From NCBI GenBank assembly GCA_030710605.1, contig CP092869.1, positions 11,247,425-11,311,424 of the forward strand: 64,000 nucleotides of DNA, in the 5' to 3' direction. The notes beneath the pieces are model-generated. The model saw nothing but the letters and a program-made list of their open reading frames with translations. It did not search any database and had not been told where the DNA came from. The stretch's first letter is position 1. Each line of letters begins with the position of its first letter. Both the position numbers and the translations under genes were made by a program. Below, piece after piece: positions 41,571 through 51,929 of the stretch. This DNA is from Cordylochernes scorpioides. Lineage: Eukaryota; Arthropoda; Arachnida; Pseudoscorpiones; Chernetidae.

Positions 41571-41670
41571 TTATGACATTAGGGATGTCCTACATGACGT
41601 ATAGATGTCCTCTTCTGGATTGATGTTTGCCATATAGAGGGCTTCAAGAATGGCCGCGCAACTGTATATG

Positions 41671-42002
41671 TATATATCCATATATGTATATGGATTTATT
41701 ATTATTCAATAACATATTATATCGATTATTATAAAAATGATATCCATATAATTAACATGTTGAATGAAATATTAGAAGAGGGTTTATTATAAAATTTTGA
41801 ATACATTTATTTTATATTCAAGTCGGAATACTTCAAACACGAAAGCTTGTTATTTTATCTTTATAAAGAAACATTTTATAATTATCTAGATTGTTATATT
41901 GTGTTAACTTTTTCATAAGTTGTTTTTCATAGATTAATATATTTTTTATTTTTGACCAGATAACCGGACTACTTTGCATGTATATATTTGGTTTTTGGAA
42001 TG
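41671..42002. other. AT-rich stretch between the duplication arm and the LINE array
   Basis: Begins with a short AT palindrome (tatatatccatatatgtata, ~41671-41692). No gene seen. Confidence 0.4.
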
Positions 42003-42047
42003 ATGTAAGTTATCACTAGTATAAAAACAGCAAAATTCTAACCAAAT

Positions 42048-43175
42048 ATGGAAATGGACAGTGAATCGTCTCTTTCACAAAGAGAAGGAAGCGTGAAACG
42101 CCCGCGTATTGGTGAGCCTTCTTGCAACTTCGAGTTTAACCAGATCAAGGCTATCCATCAGAAGGCTACAAGAAAAATGACTGACGTAGCAAAGTCGAAC
42201 GGCATGACCACAGAACAACTTCAGTCAATGCTATCCCTGATGGGATGGGCTCTAAAAGGAACTGAGGATATAATACTTGATGTATATAAGGGGATAAATC
42301 ACGCCAAAGAACATCATATCCTCAAGGAGAAACCCTACATAAACGCCACAGCCAAGCCGAATGTCACAAAACCGATCCCACTCACAAAAAAGCAGCAGAC
42401 CAAACCCGCCCCAAAAAATTTCACAACCGCTTATGAATCACATGTACTCATAAAGTCAGACAACCCATCCAAGGAAGCACGTGAAATTCTACGTGAAGTA
42501 TAAAAAGCAGACCCCTCAATCCTGAATTCCTCTGACGTGGCAGCCTCCCTCAATGGAAAAGGACGGCTGGTCATCCACACCAGAACCACTCAAGGTGCTT
42601 CGAATCTCACGGCGAGATTCAAAGCTAATAAAAATATCCCCAAGTCCTTGAAATGCACTGAAAGACCGATCATCCATCCCAGATTTTGCCTGCTCGGTGT
42701 AGAAAGCTGCACAACCAACAACATGATCCTTGAAGGCCTCCAAAATAACGAGGATCTCAAGAACCTCTCCGGGACAAGAATGTTCAAGATTGCCCACCGT
42801 CCAAAAGACAACCCTCATGGCTACACCACAGTCTTCCTCGAGGTTGACATCGAAGTGTCAAATTTCTTGGGCCATCGTGGAAAGATCCCCATTGCAGGAC
42901 TCATCCTACGGTACGAAAAAAGTATCTCCCTAAAACAATGTTACCGCTGCTGCAGCTTTGGCCACCGCGCTACAGCTTGCCCTGCTGTCCAACCCATCTG
43001 CTTCAAGTGTGGCACGGCCGGCCATGAGGGCCACTCTTGCCCAAACTCTACTGCAAAATGCCATAATTGCTGCAAGAAGACCGGAGCAGTATTTGAGAAG
43101 CTAAGCCACTACGCCACAGCCCGGACTTGCCCTCTGGTGAAGGCCAAATTAGCTCAACTCAACCGAAATCACTAG
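42048..43175 (+). pseudogene. LINE A1 ORF1 (gag-like), one nonsense codon
   Basis: RNA-binding ORF1 protein. The start MEMDSESSLSQREGSVKRP is shared with the intact copy at 50802. TAA at 42501-42503 interrupts the frame, where the A2 copy has AAA. The same frame then reopens to 43175. The C-terminal part has zinc knuckles CYRCCSFGHRATAC and CFKCGTAGHEGHSC and a third Cys cluster (CHNCCKKTG). Confidence 0.85.
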
Positions 43176-46100
43176 ATCCTTCAAAGTTCTCCAAGCCAAT
43201 ATCAGAAAATCACCTTCTGCGGTGCTCGAACTCTCCAGCATAGCAGCAGAACAAAGAATAGACGCCATTCTGCTACAAGAATTACCAAAGAATTTCAAAT
43301 GGCCTGACTCAAATTTCGTCACCTTCATCCCCAATGATAACTACACCCTTGCGGGACTTGTTATTCGAGCAGACCTCAAACCCATCCCACTCAGCTCTAA
43401 TGACCCCAACATTGTCACTGCCCTGATTCGATTAGGCAGCCAAGGGGTCGTCATTGCCTCAGCATACTGGCATAACAGTGCATCAGAAAACACTTTCCTA
43501 CCAACTCTGGAACATACTATAAATAGAACTCCCTTTCCGTGCATCCTTGGCATGGATGCCAATGCCCACTCTCCAACCTGGGGCAGCGGAGCCGTCCCCG
43601 ACACTCGTGGAGCTAGTTTGGAGGCCTCCGCTTCACTAATGGGCCTACACTTTCTGGGTGGTCCAACACCTTATACCTGGTCCAACGGGGCCCTGCGCTC
43701 CTCCATAGATGTCACCCTAGCATCAAGCTCCCTCGCCATCCATGCCACTAGAGTTTGTCTCGAGGAGATGGCCTTCTCAGACCATCTCCCAATCCTTACC
43801 AATTTCTCAAATATCCTACCTTCGGAGCCCACCAGTTCGTGGGTCGAGTCTTCATGTCTGGAAGCAGCCTTTGCAGCTTTCCTAGGGAACACCCTCCACC
43901 ACGTGGCCTCACGCCTCCAGACCGCAATTACCCCAGGAGATATTGACGAAGCAGTTATTCTCCTCACCACCTGTCTCCAAGAGGCCTGCGAAGAATCTAT
44001 GAAGAAGAAGTCCAAGTCACCGAGACCATCAAAACCTTGGTGGAACAAAGAACTTTCTAAGCTCCGCAATATTGTGGTGGCTCTCCGCCGCTGCTCCCAA
44101 AACACCTTCTTTCCCACCAGGAGCTTCTTCAAAGGCCTTTACAGAGCCTGCCACAATAAACTCAAAGCGGCTATAAGGCGAGCAAAGCGTCTATCCTGGA
44201 TATCACTGTGCCAAGAGGTATCCTCAGCCGCATGGAGCTCAATTCACCGCTATATCTCCAAAGGTCGGAGAGGCTCTTTAAGGCCACCTCTGCTCAAACA
44301 CAAAGATGGTACCCCACTAACCTCAGAGGAAACCTGTCGAGAGGTACTTCGGAACTACTTTCCAACAGATTGGACTGTGCCAAGACCAACAGTGGACTGG
44401 CTCCCAAAATTAAACCAAGAACCGGCTTTCACAGCGGCTGAAATCTTCCGCGCGATCCGACGATGTGGATGGAGAAAGTCCCCAGGTCCCGACAGACTTG
44501 GAGTCAGGTGCATACTCCTCGGTGGGCCAGCACTGCATGAACTCTTATCGCAAATCTTCACCAAATGCCTGCGCCTCGGAAACTTCCCAACCCCTTGGAA
44601 AGCTGGACTACTGGTTCTCATCCCCAAACAAAACTCCACCTCATCCAACCCACTGGACAAATACCGTCCAATTACTATGATCAACACATTAGCCAAAGTT
44701 TTTGAACGATGCATCCTAGCGAGGCTGCAATGGCTAGCAGACCAGCATGGCTGGTTCTCGCCCATGCAATTTGGCTTCGTCCCTGGGCGTTCGGCAGAAG
44801 GAGCCCTTGACTCAATCAACAACTTTATCAACGACGGCCTGAAGCACTGGAGAAAGACAGCGGCAATAAGCTTGGACATTAGCCATGCCTTCGACACGGT
44901 TCAAAGACATACCATCATTCAAGGCCTCCGGGACCTCAACTGTCCAGAAGATCTTATACAACTCTCTGCAAGCTCTCTCAGAGGCAGGAAAGTGATCTAC
45001 CAAGCCTGGGACTCCACTCTCACCGGGCACACAGTACTGGGGGTTGCACAAGGGGCACCGCTAAGCCCCTTCTTTTTCAACACTGTAGCCAGGAAAGCTC
45101 TTTCCCTTCCAAAGCCCCAAAACTGCCAAATAATTTGCTTTGCAGACGACTTCACCTTGCTTTTCAGAGCTTTCCGTAGATTACCAACAAAGGAGATTAA
45201 CAAATTTCTTAAAACTTTCAGCTTGTGGGGTAAAGGGCATGGATTGACCTTTAATCTTAAGAAGACCAGGCCTGCCTCTTTCATTGGAAATCCAAGCGCC
45301 CTAGTTACCAAAATATAAAATTCCTCGACCAGCCTATTTTAATCAACAACCATATAAAAATACGGGGCATAACTTTTGACACCACACGCACATTCGTTCG
45401 CCACTCGGACAACATTTTCAACAAATGCAAATGGATGCTTCCTCGATTAATTAGCACAATTAGGGAACAATATGGACTCACTTACAGCTCAGGCCTGAAA
45501 ATAATCAAGATGGTAATTCTCCCTGCTCTGCTCTACGGCTCGGGTGTTTGGGGCAAGAGAGTGTTCGACACCAATGGCACTCGCAAACTACGTAGTCTCC
45601 ACTATAAATTCGCTAAAATTCTTATTAGGGGGGGCCTTGTACCCCCACAATTCCAGCTATCTCACTCACTGGCGGCCCTCCTTTGGACATTTCAATCAAG
45701 GCACATCTGGCGTACAAAGAAGCAATAAAAAATGGTCCTTTTGAGACACGTCCAAGGCCTAGCGCAGTCTACTATCCACCCCTTAGAAAACTACTTCAGT
45801 TTTCAAAGTCGCTTCCAGAAAATGCAACCATCATATACACCGATGGATAGCGGTCCCTCAAAGGCGTAGGCGGCGCAGTTATTCTGCCACCCCCCTCCAC
45901 TCCAATACAACTAAAACTCCATGATCTTTGCACCTCCTTCCAGGCAGAATTACTTGCTATCCTATATGCAACTAGAGCGATCCAGCTCATGCAAAGACAA
46001 CCAACAGCAATCGCTTCTGATTGCCTGGCAGCTCTCCATGCTATTTGTAACCCAGAACTCCCAAAAACCTCACTCATAGCTGAGATAGTTCGCAATCTTA

Positions 46101-46602
46101 ACCATTTAAACGTACAGCTCTGCTGGGTTAGAGGCCACAGCGGCATAGAAGGCAATGAGCATGCAGATAAATTAGCAAAGGCAGCAGCTGAATCAAACTT
46201 GCCCATATCCTACTCCACTCTATCCAAAAAGTCACAGATCACTCCACAAGAAACCTCAGGAGAATAGCTGCATTCCCAAACACTCTCATGGCGATCCTGC
46301 CCAAAATAAAATTTTGTGGCACCACCTCAACAATCCTCACAGGTCATGGCTTTGTCAAAGCCGATGCTGCAAAATTATCAAGAGACGATCCTACCTGCCC
46401 ACACTGCCACGAGGAAGACCAAACTGTCGACCACCTTCTCTTCAGATGTCCCGCCTACCACCTTCATAGGTTCCAAACAGCCACCCTCCTAGGAATAAAT
46501 ATATTTGCCCCTGAAGACCTGCAGAACATCCCCAAGCACAAGTCAGCCTGGCGACACCTGATAAACTGGATGTCTACTGCCACCATTAGACGTGAAGTCT
46601 AA
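43168..46602 (+). pseudogene. LINE A1 ORF2: endonuclease, RT, RNase H; several breaks
   Basis: The start codon is lost: A2 has ATG overlapping the ORF1 stop, but A1 has ATC at 43168. The frame is open from there to 45318. Endonuclease: AILLQELPKNF, ILGMDANAHSPTWGSG, IDVTLASS, SDHLPIL. RT: KSPGPDRLGVRC, YRPITMINTLAKVFERC, QFGFVPGRS, LDISHAFDTV, GVAQGAPLSPFFFN and the catalytic FADD (45139-45150). A one-base loss near 45270 shifts the frame. RNase H follows (YTDG at 45838, ASDC, WVRGHSGIEGNEHADKLA), with a stop in place of Ser after YTDG and a 55-bp deletion after SKK relative to A2. The last frame ends with CPHCHEEDQTVDHLLFRC. Confidence 0.85.
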
Positions 46603-46756
46603 AGACCAACCCGGATAGTTGGCGACTTAAGTATGCTCCAGGAATCCGGGTTACCTAAATAAATAATAATTATGTAAGTTAATATTCTGGAGGCTACTTA
46701 AAGTTGAGGGTTTTTTAAAGTAACTGCATCTTGGCGCTAATTTTTTCAGGAAAAAT

Positions 46757-47955
46757 ATGCAGCCTATTGTAATCAAATCAACGATCGGCCCAGCTGGCGA
46801 AAAGGTCAGTATAATCGAAACCAACATACTTTTGAAAATTCTTGAAAGATGTGGCATCGAGTACAAAGTAGAAGAAACTCTTTCAACAAAGAAACGAACT
46901 CACGAATCTCCATCAGATTCAACATCACGTAGCCATAAGACACCGAGAATGGAAGTTGTCTCACAGCTCAATGGAAACGATGTCTCCATGAACGAGGTAG
47001 CTGAAATCCCTCAAGAAACGACCGCTGCTACCCCATCTCAGGTTAACGAAGAAGACATTGATGAAGATGGTCCTTGGACAAAAGTCACACATGCAAAAAA
47101 GCCAAGAATACCACCTGTAATAGCAGAAAATGTAAAAGACTGGAAGTTGCTGTGCCAAGAGCTGAAAGACCTGTGCACAGATAAATTCCAATGTATGATC
47201 TCAGGAAATAAGCACATTATCAAGGCCAAAAATATTTCAGACTTCAAAAAAATCAGGGAATATGTTCAAAAAAATAATGGCGGCTACTCTTATAGACTCA
47301 AAGAAGAAAAACCGCTCAAAGTGGTATTAAAGGGCGTGACAACAGCCTAAAAGACTGAAGATATAGCAATAGAACTTGCAACAATGGGCTTTACTGAGAC
47401 CTCTGTGAAGAGACTTCATAGACAATCAACTAAAAGGCCAATGAATTTAGTACTGGTAGAATTACCGAAAAATGAACACAACAAGAAAATTTACGGAATA
47501 ACTGAACTTCTCTATCAGAAAATTGCAGTAGAATCTTTCAGAACAACAAACCGTGTGACTCAATGCTTCAACTGCCAGGGTTTCGGGCACGGTCAACTTA
47601 ACTGCTTCCTGAAACCAAAATGCGTAAAGTGTGCCGAGGAGCACCATTCGAAGGACTGCCCAAGAAAGTCAAGACAACTTCCCCCAAAGTGTGCAAACTG
47701 CGAAGAAACGCACACAGCCAATTACCGCGGATGCTCTAAGTTTCCAAGAGTACATCAGCAACAGCCAAGATACCCTGGTCAGTACAAACCTAACAACCCA
47801 CTTCCGATTTCAAAAAAAGATCTGAAACACTGCCGAAAATGGTAGAACAACAAAACCAAAGCAATGCTGAGGTTGTGACAAGAAAAACTTCTCGTTCTGA
47901 AACTAATGACCTGTGTGAAAAATTAATGCAAGTAATCAAAACATACCTACAATGA
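46757..47955 (+). pseudogene. LINE B1 ORF1 (jockey gag-like), nonsense and frameshift
   Basis: Starts MQPIVIKSTIGPAGEKVSII. TAA at 47348-47350 (TAC in B2) stops the first part; the same frame resumes to 47845. Near 47818 two extra bases (aaaaaaagat against aaaaaaat in B2) shift the end. Zinc knuckles: CFNCQGFGHGQLNC, CVKCAEEHHSKDC and CANCEETHTANYRGC, typical of jockey ORF1. The normal stop overlaps the ORF2 ATG as ATGA. Confidence 0.85.
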
Positions 47956-50588
47956 ATTGCAAATTACCTTTTAAAATTATTGCTTGGAATTGTAACGGAA
48001 TCAGATCAAAGAAAGAAGAATTATTGCACTTTTTAGAAGATAACTCAATTGACATTGCTCTGCTCAGTGAAACTCACCTTAAACCCTCAATTGATCTAAA
48101 GTTCAGGAACTATCAAGCCATTAGAACTGATCGAATTACAGGAAAAGGTGGGGGAACAGCCATCATCATAAAATCCTTTTTTAAATATAAAAATATGCTG
48201 ATTCATACTTTAAACTTGGAAAATACTTCAATTTTGATAAAACCAGATGGAAAAACACTCTTGCAAATCACAGCAATTTATAAGAAGCCTGATGCACCAT
48301 TATTGGAAGAAGATTTGAACCAACTGATAAAACACAACCACTCAATAATCGTTGCAGGAGACTGGAACTCCAAACACCCTCTTTGGGGATCAAGGACTTC
48401 AAATAACAGTGGAATCGTGCTGCACAATTTCTTTGAAAGAAAAAGCCTCGACATTGTCGCACCTTCGTCACCCACGCATTACAGTCCACTCGGCGATCCC
48501 GATTTCCTAGACTTCGCTGTACTTAAAAACATTCCCTGGACCCCAAATGCCAGAACCACCGACGATTTATCATCTGACCATCTCCCTGTAATCTTTGAAT
48601 TGATTTGCCCAAAGGATGAATTCACAACCCAGCTCAGCCGAGTAACTAATTGGGTTCATTTTCAACAAGATCTAATCTCCACCACGCCCCCCAGACTCCC
48701 CTTGAAAAATGAAGTAGACATTGATTCAGCAGTTGGAATTTTAAACGAGAAAATTAATAATAGCTATTCGAAAAACACCATAGTCTCATCTTCCAAATTA
48801 ATAAAGAACCCAAAAACCAAAGCCTTAATAAGGGAGAAAAATAAAGCTACGAAAAGATGGCAATCAACCTGGGATCCAGCTCATAGAGCTACTTACCTCA
48901 ATCTTCAAGGAAAGGTAAATCAAGCCCTTGAAGCAGAGAAATCTGAAAATTGGAATAGTTTTTTAAGCAAACTTGAATCGAGCCCAAAAGACTTCTGGAA
49001 AAAAAACAAAACCCATTAGGAAAAACACTGACAAAATCACTAGTTTAAATGCAAATGGAAAAACCTTGCTGACCGACAAAGAAATTGGAAATGATCTTTC
49101 AGAGCATTTTTCCAAACACTTTTCCAAGGCGGAGGATGAGGTTCCGTCTTACCTAACAGATAACACTTGCCATCATCCCCAAGACAATATACTATCAATG
49201 ACAACGCCAAATGAAGTCAAGGAAGTGATTAAAAACCTAGGTAATCACAAAGCTCCAGGCCACGACAATATTACGCCGCAAATGACTAAAAACCTCCCCA
49301 TCAAATGGATAGTTTTCCTCGCTGGGATCTTCAATGCTGCATTACACCTGTGCTACTTCCCGAAGACATGGAAACATGCCATTATCATAACCATTCCAAA
49401 AAAATCACCTGTCAAATCACCTGAAGATCTCAGACCAATCAGCCTTCTCTCTACCATCGGTAAGGTATACGAGAGGATTGTTCTTCGCAGATTGCAGACA
49501 TACATGGATTCTATTAACTTTATCATTCCTCAACAATTTGGATTCAGAAAAGGACACTCCACAACCCACCAGCTAATCACAGTAATAGACTACATCCAAA
49601 TAAGAAAGTCCCACAAGGAGGCAGTAGGGGCTGTTTTTCTAGACCTTACCAAAGCCTTTGATAGAGTATGGCATGATGGCTTGATAGCAAAAATAACAAA
49701 AAATCAATTTCCAAGGGATTTTATCAAATTCTTGAAAAACTATCTCCAGGACAGAACCTTTTCAATTAAGCAAGGGAATTATATAACCACGGCAAAACCA
49801 ACCCAGATTGGAGTCCCTCAAGGCTCTATCCTTGGGCCCTACCTATTCAACATCTACATCAACGATTTCCCTCCACATCCAAAATGTCAAATAAAACTTT
49901 TCGCAGATGACGCAGCAATTTTAGCAAACTCCAAATCAATAGGAATAAAAACTACACAACTCAAAATTACATAAACAGTATAACCAAATGGTGTAACGAT
50001 TGGAAATTAGACATCAACCCAAAAAAGTCTCCGGAAATAATTTTTCCTCCACTAGACAATAAAAAATTCAAGCCACAATCCATCCTAAAGGTAAACCAGA
50101 GCCCTATTAACTGGACTGACAGCGTTAAATATCTTGGAGTTACCTTAGACTCCAAGTTGAAATTCAACATGCATGTCAAAAATATCATAAAGAAAGCAAA
50201 AATCGCAAAAATAACATTATCAAGCCTGTTCAACTATAGAAGCAAATTGACTACAAAACAAAAGTTTACTCTATACAGAAGTTGTATCCTCCCGATAGTA
50301 ACATACACACTCCCAATTTGGTGTAAATATATTACAACCACAAACAAAAATAGGATAAACGCATTTATGAGAATCTGCCTTCGGACATGTATTGGAGTTC
50401 CATTCAACCTATCAAACAAGATACTGAAGGAGGACTTGAACCAACCCGATCTAGAAGATATGTACCAAACTTCCGTTAAGAAATTATACCTCCAAATGCA
50501 AAATTCAAATAATCCAACCATACAAGATATTCTACAAAATAAAGCAGATATCAATCCCCGATTCCGACGACCCGGCCCTGACACTTAG
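47952..50588 (+). pseudogene. LINE B1 ORF2: endonuclease and RT, two frameshifts
   Basis: The ATG at 47952 overlaps the ORF1 stop. Endonuclease: IIAWNCNGIRSKKEEL, ALLSETHLKPS, IIVAGDWNSKHPLWGS, LDFAVLKN, SSDHLPVIFE. An extra A in an A-run near 49000 shifts into the RT frame (NHKAPGHDNITPQM, LRPISLLSTIGKVYERI, QFGFRKGHSTTHQL, LDLTKAFDRVWHDGL, GVPQGSILGPYLFNIYIND, catalytic FADDAAI near 49903). One missing base near 49960 shifts again into the C-terminal frame (YLGVTLDSKLKF, PFNLSNKILKEDLNQP), ending at TAG 50586-50588. Catalytic motifs are all present. Confidence 0.87.
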
Positions 50589-50801
50589 TCAAGAGCTCAT
50601 CGCCCAACAGCTGCCCTCCTGCAAGGCCTAGGGGGACCACTTCTACTCCACCAACTCGCCATGTGTAAATAGCCAGGATAAGGTGACTCGCGAGCTGTGC
50701 TCGAATGTAACACCTGTAAATTGAGACGAAATAAATAAATAAAATGTAAGTTAATAAAATATAGCCTTTATAAAATTTATTTTAAACAATTCTAACCAAA
50801 T

Positions 50802-51929
50802 ATGGAAATGGACAGTGAATCGTCTCTTTCACAAAGAGAAGGAAGCGTGAAACGCCCGCGTATTGGTGAGCCTTCTTGCAACTTCGAGTTTAACCAGATC
50901 AAGGCTATCCATCAGAAGGCTACAAGAAAAATGACTGACGTAGCAAAGTCGAACGGCATGACCACAGAACAACTTCAGTCAATGCTATCCCTGATGGGAT
51001 GGGCTCTAAAAGGAACTGAGGATATAATACTTGATGTATATAAGGGGATAAATCACGCCAAAGAACATCAAATTCTCAAGGAGAAACCCTACATAAACGC
51101 CACAGCCAAGCCGAATGTCAAAAAACCGATCCCACTCACAAAAAAGCAGCAAACCAAACCCGCCCCAAAAGATTTCACAACCGCTTATGAATCACATGTA
51201 CTCATAAAGTCAGACAATCCATCCAAGGAAGCACGTGAAATTCTATGTGAAGTAAAAAAAGCAGACCCCTCAATCCTGAATTCCTCTGACGTGGCAGCCT
51301 CCCTCAATGGAAAAGGACGGCTGGTCATCCACACCAGAACCACTCAAGGTGCTTCGACTCTCGCGGCGAGATTCAAAGCTAATAAAAATATCCCCAATTC
51401 CTTGAAATGCACGGAAAGACCGATCATACATCCCAGATTTTGCCTGTTCGGTGTAGAAAGCTGTACAACCAACAACATGATCCTGGAAAGCCTCCAAAAT
51501 AACGAGGATCTCAAGAACCTCTCCGGGACAAGAATGTTCAAGATTGCCCACCGTCCAAAAGACAACCCTCATGGCTACACCACAGTCTTCCTCGAGGTTG
51601 ACAACAAAGTGTCAAATTTCTTGGGCCATCGTGGAAAGATCCCCATTGCAGGACTCATCCTACGGTACGAAAAAAGTATCTCCCTAAAACAATGTTACCG
51701 CTGCTGCAGCTTTGGCCACCGCGCTACAGCTTGCCCTGCTGTCCAACCCATCTGCTTCAAGTGTGGCACGATCGGCCATGAGGGTCACTCTTGCCCAAAC
51801 TCTTCTACAAAATGCCATAATTGCTGCAAGAAGACCGGAGCAGTATTTGAGAAGCTAAGCGACTACGCCACAGCCCGGACTTGCCCTCTGGTGAAGGCCA
51901 AATTAGCTCAACTCACCCGAAATGACTAG
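50802..51929 (+). CDS. LINE A2 ORF1, intact gag-like protein (375 aa)
   Basis: Complete ORF1 of the family: basic N-terminal region (VKRPRIGEPSC), helical segment with TDVAKSNGMTTEQLQSML, a middle part with a probable RNA-binding fold (GRLVIHTRTTQGASTLAARF ... CTTNNMILESLQNNEDLKNL), then zinc knuckles CYRCCSFGHRATAC and CFKCGTIGHEGHSC and a third cluster near residue 347 (CHNCCKKTG). It should coat element RNA. TAG at 51927-51929 overlaps the ORF2 start ATG (51922) by 8 bases, an arrangement that fits termination-reinitiation. It is the only intact LINE frame in the array. Confidence 0.85.
   Translation: MEMDSESSLSQREGSVKRPRIGEPSCNFEFNQIKAIHQKATRKMTDVAKSNGMTTEQLQSMLSLMGWALKGTEDIILDVYKGINHAKEHQILKEKPYINATAKPNVKKPIPLTKKQQTKPAPKDFTTAYESHVLIKSDNPSKEAREILCEVKKADPSILNSSDVAASLNGKGRLVIHTRTTQGASTLAARFKANKNIPNSLKCTERPIIHPRFCLFGVESCTTNNMILESLQNNEDLKNLSGTRMFKIAHRPKDNPHGYTTVFLEVDNKVSNFLGHRGKIPIAGLILRYEKSISLKQCYRCCSFGHRATACPAVQPICFKCGTIGHEGHSCPNSSTKCHNCCKKTGAVFEKLSDYATARTCPLVKAKLAQLTRND

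Larger units (their letters stand above)
24225..41670 (-). repeat. Right arm of the large inverted duplication, enlarged by insertions
   Basis: Mirror of 6755-14440 (see that entry). Insertions absent from the left arm are the MITE at 25425-25685, the hammerhead satellite 26388-29998, the foldback 30012-30702, the repeat 31121-31850 and the gypsy element 31862-36430. The spacer between the arms is 14.44-24.22 kb. Confidence 0.85.
42013..46681 (+). mobile_element. LINE copy A1 (R1/I-like family with RNase H)
   Basis: First of six tandem LINE copies. It is preceded by atgtaagtta (42003-42012) and ends in aaataaataataatt plus atgtaagtta (46672-46681). Two consecutive coding regions, both broken. 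The family has ORF1 with zinc knuckles and ORF2 with AP-endonuclease, RT, RNase H and a Cys-His tail. Confidence 0.85.
46682..50753 (+). mobile_element. LINE copy B1 (jockey-like family)
   Basis: Starts just after the atgtaagtta of A1. Ends with aaataaataaataaa and atgtaagtta at 50744-50753. It is the most complete jockey-like copy here: ORF1 plus a full-length ORF2 in three frames, no RNase H. Confidence 0.85.

Noticed and set aside
42516..42818. Minus-strand frames across the LINE array
   Set aside because: Antisense to ORF1 and ORF2 of the LINEs and repeated in every copy; no independent domain.
46672..46681. atgtaagtta as a functional 5' splice site
   Set aside because: It contains gtaagt, but its position at every LINE junction is better explained by target duplication.
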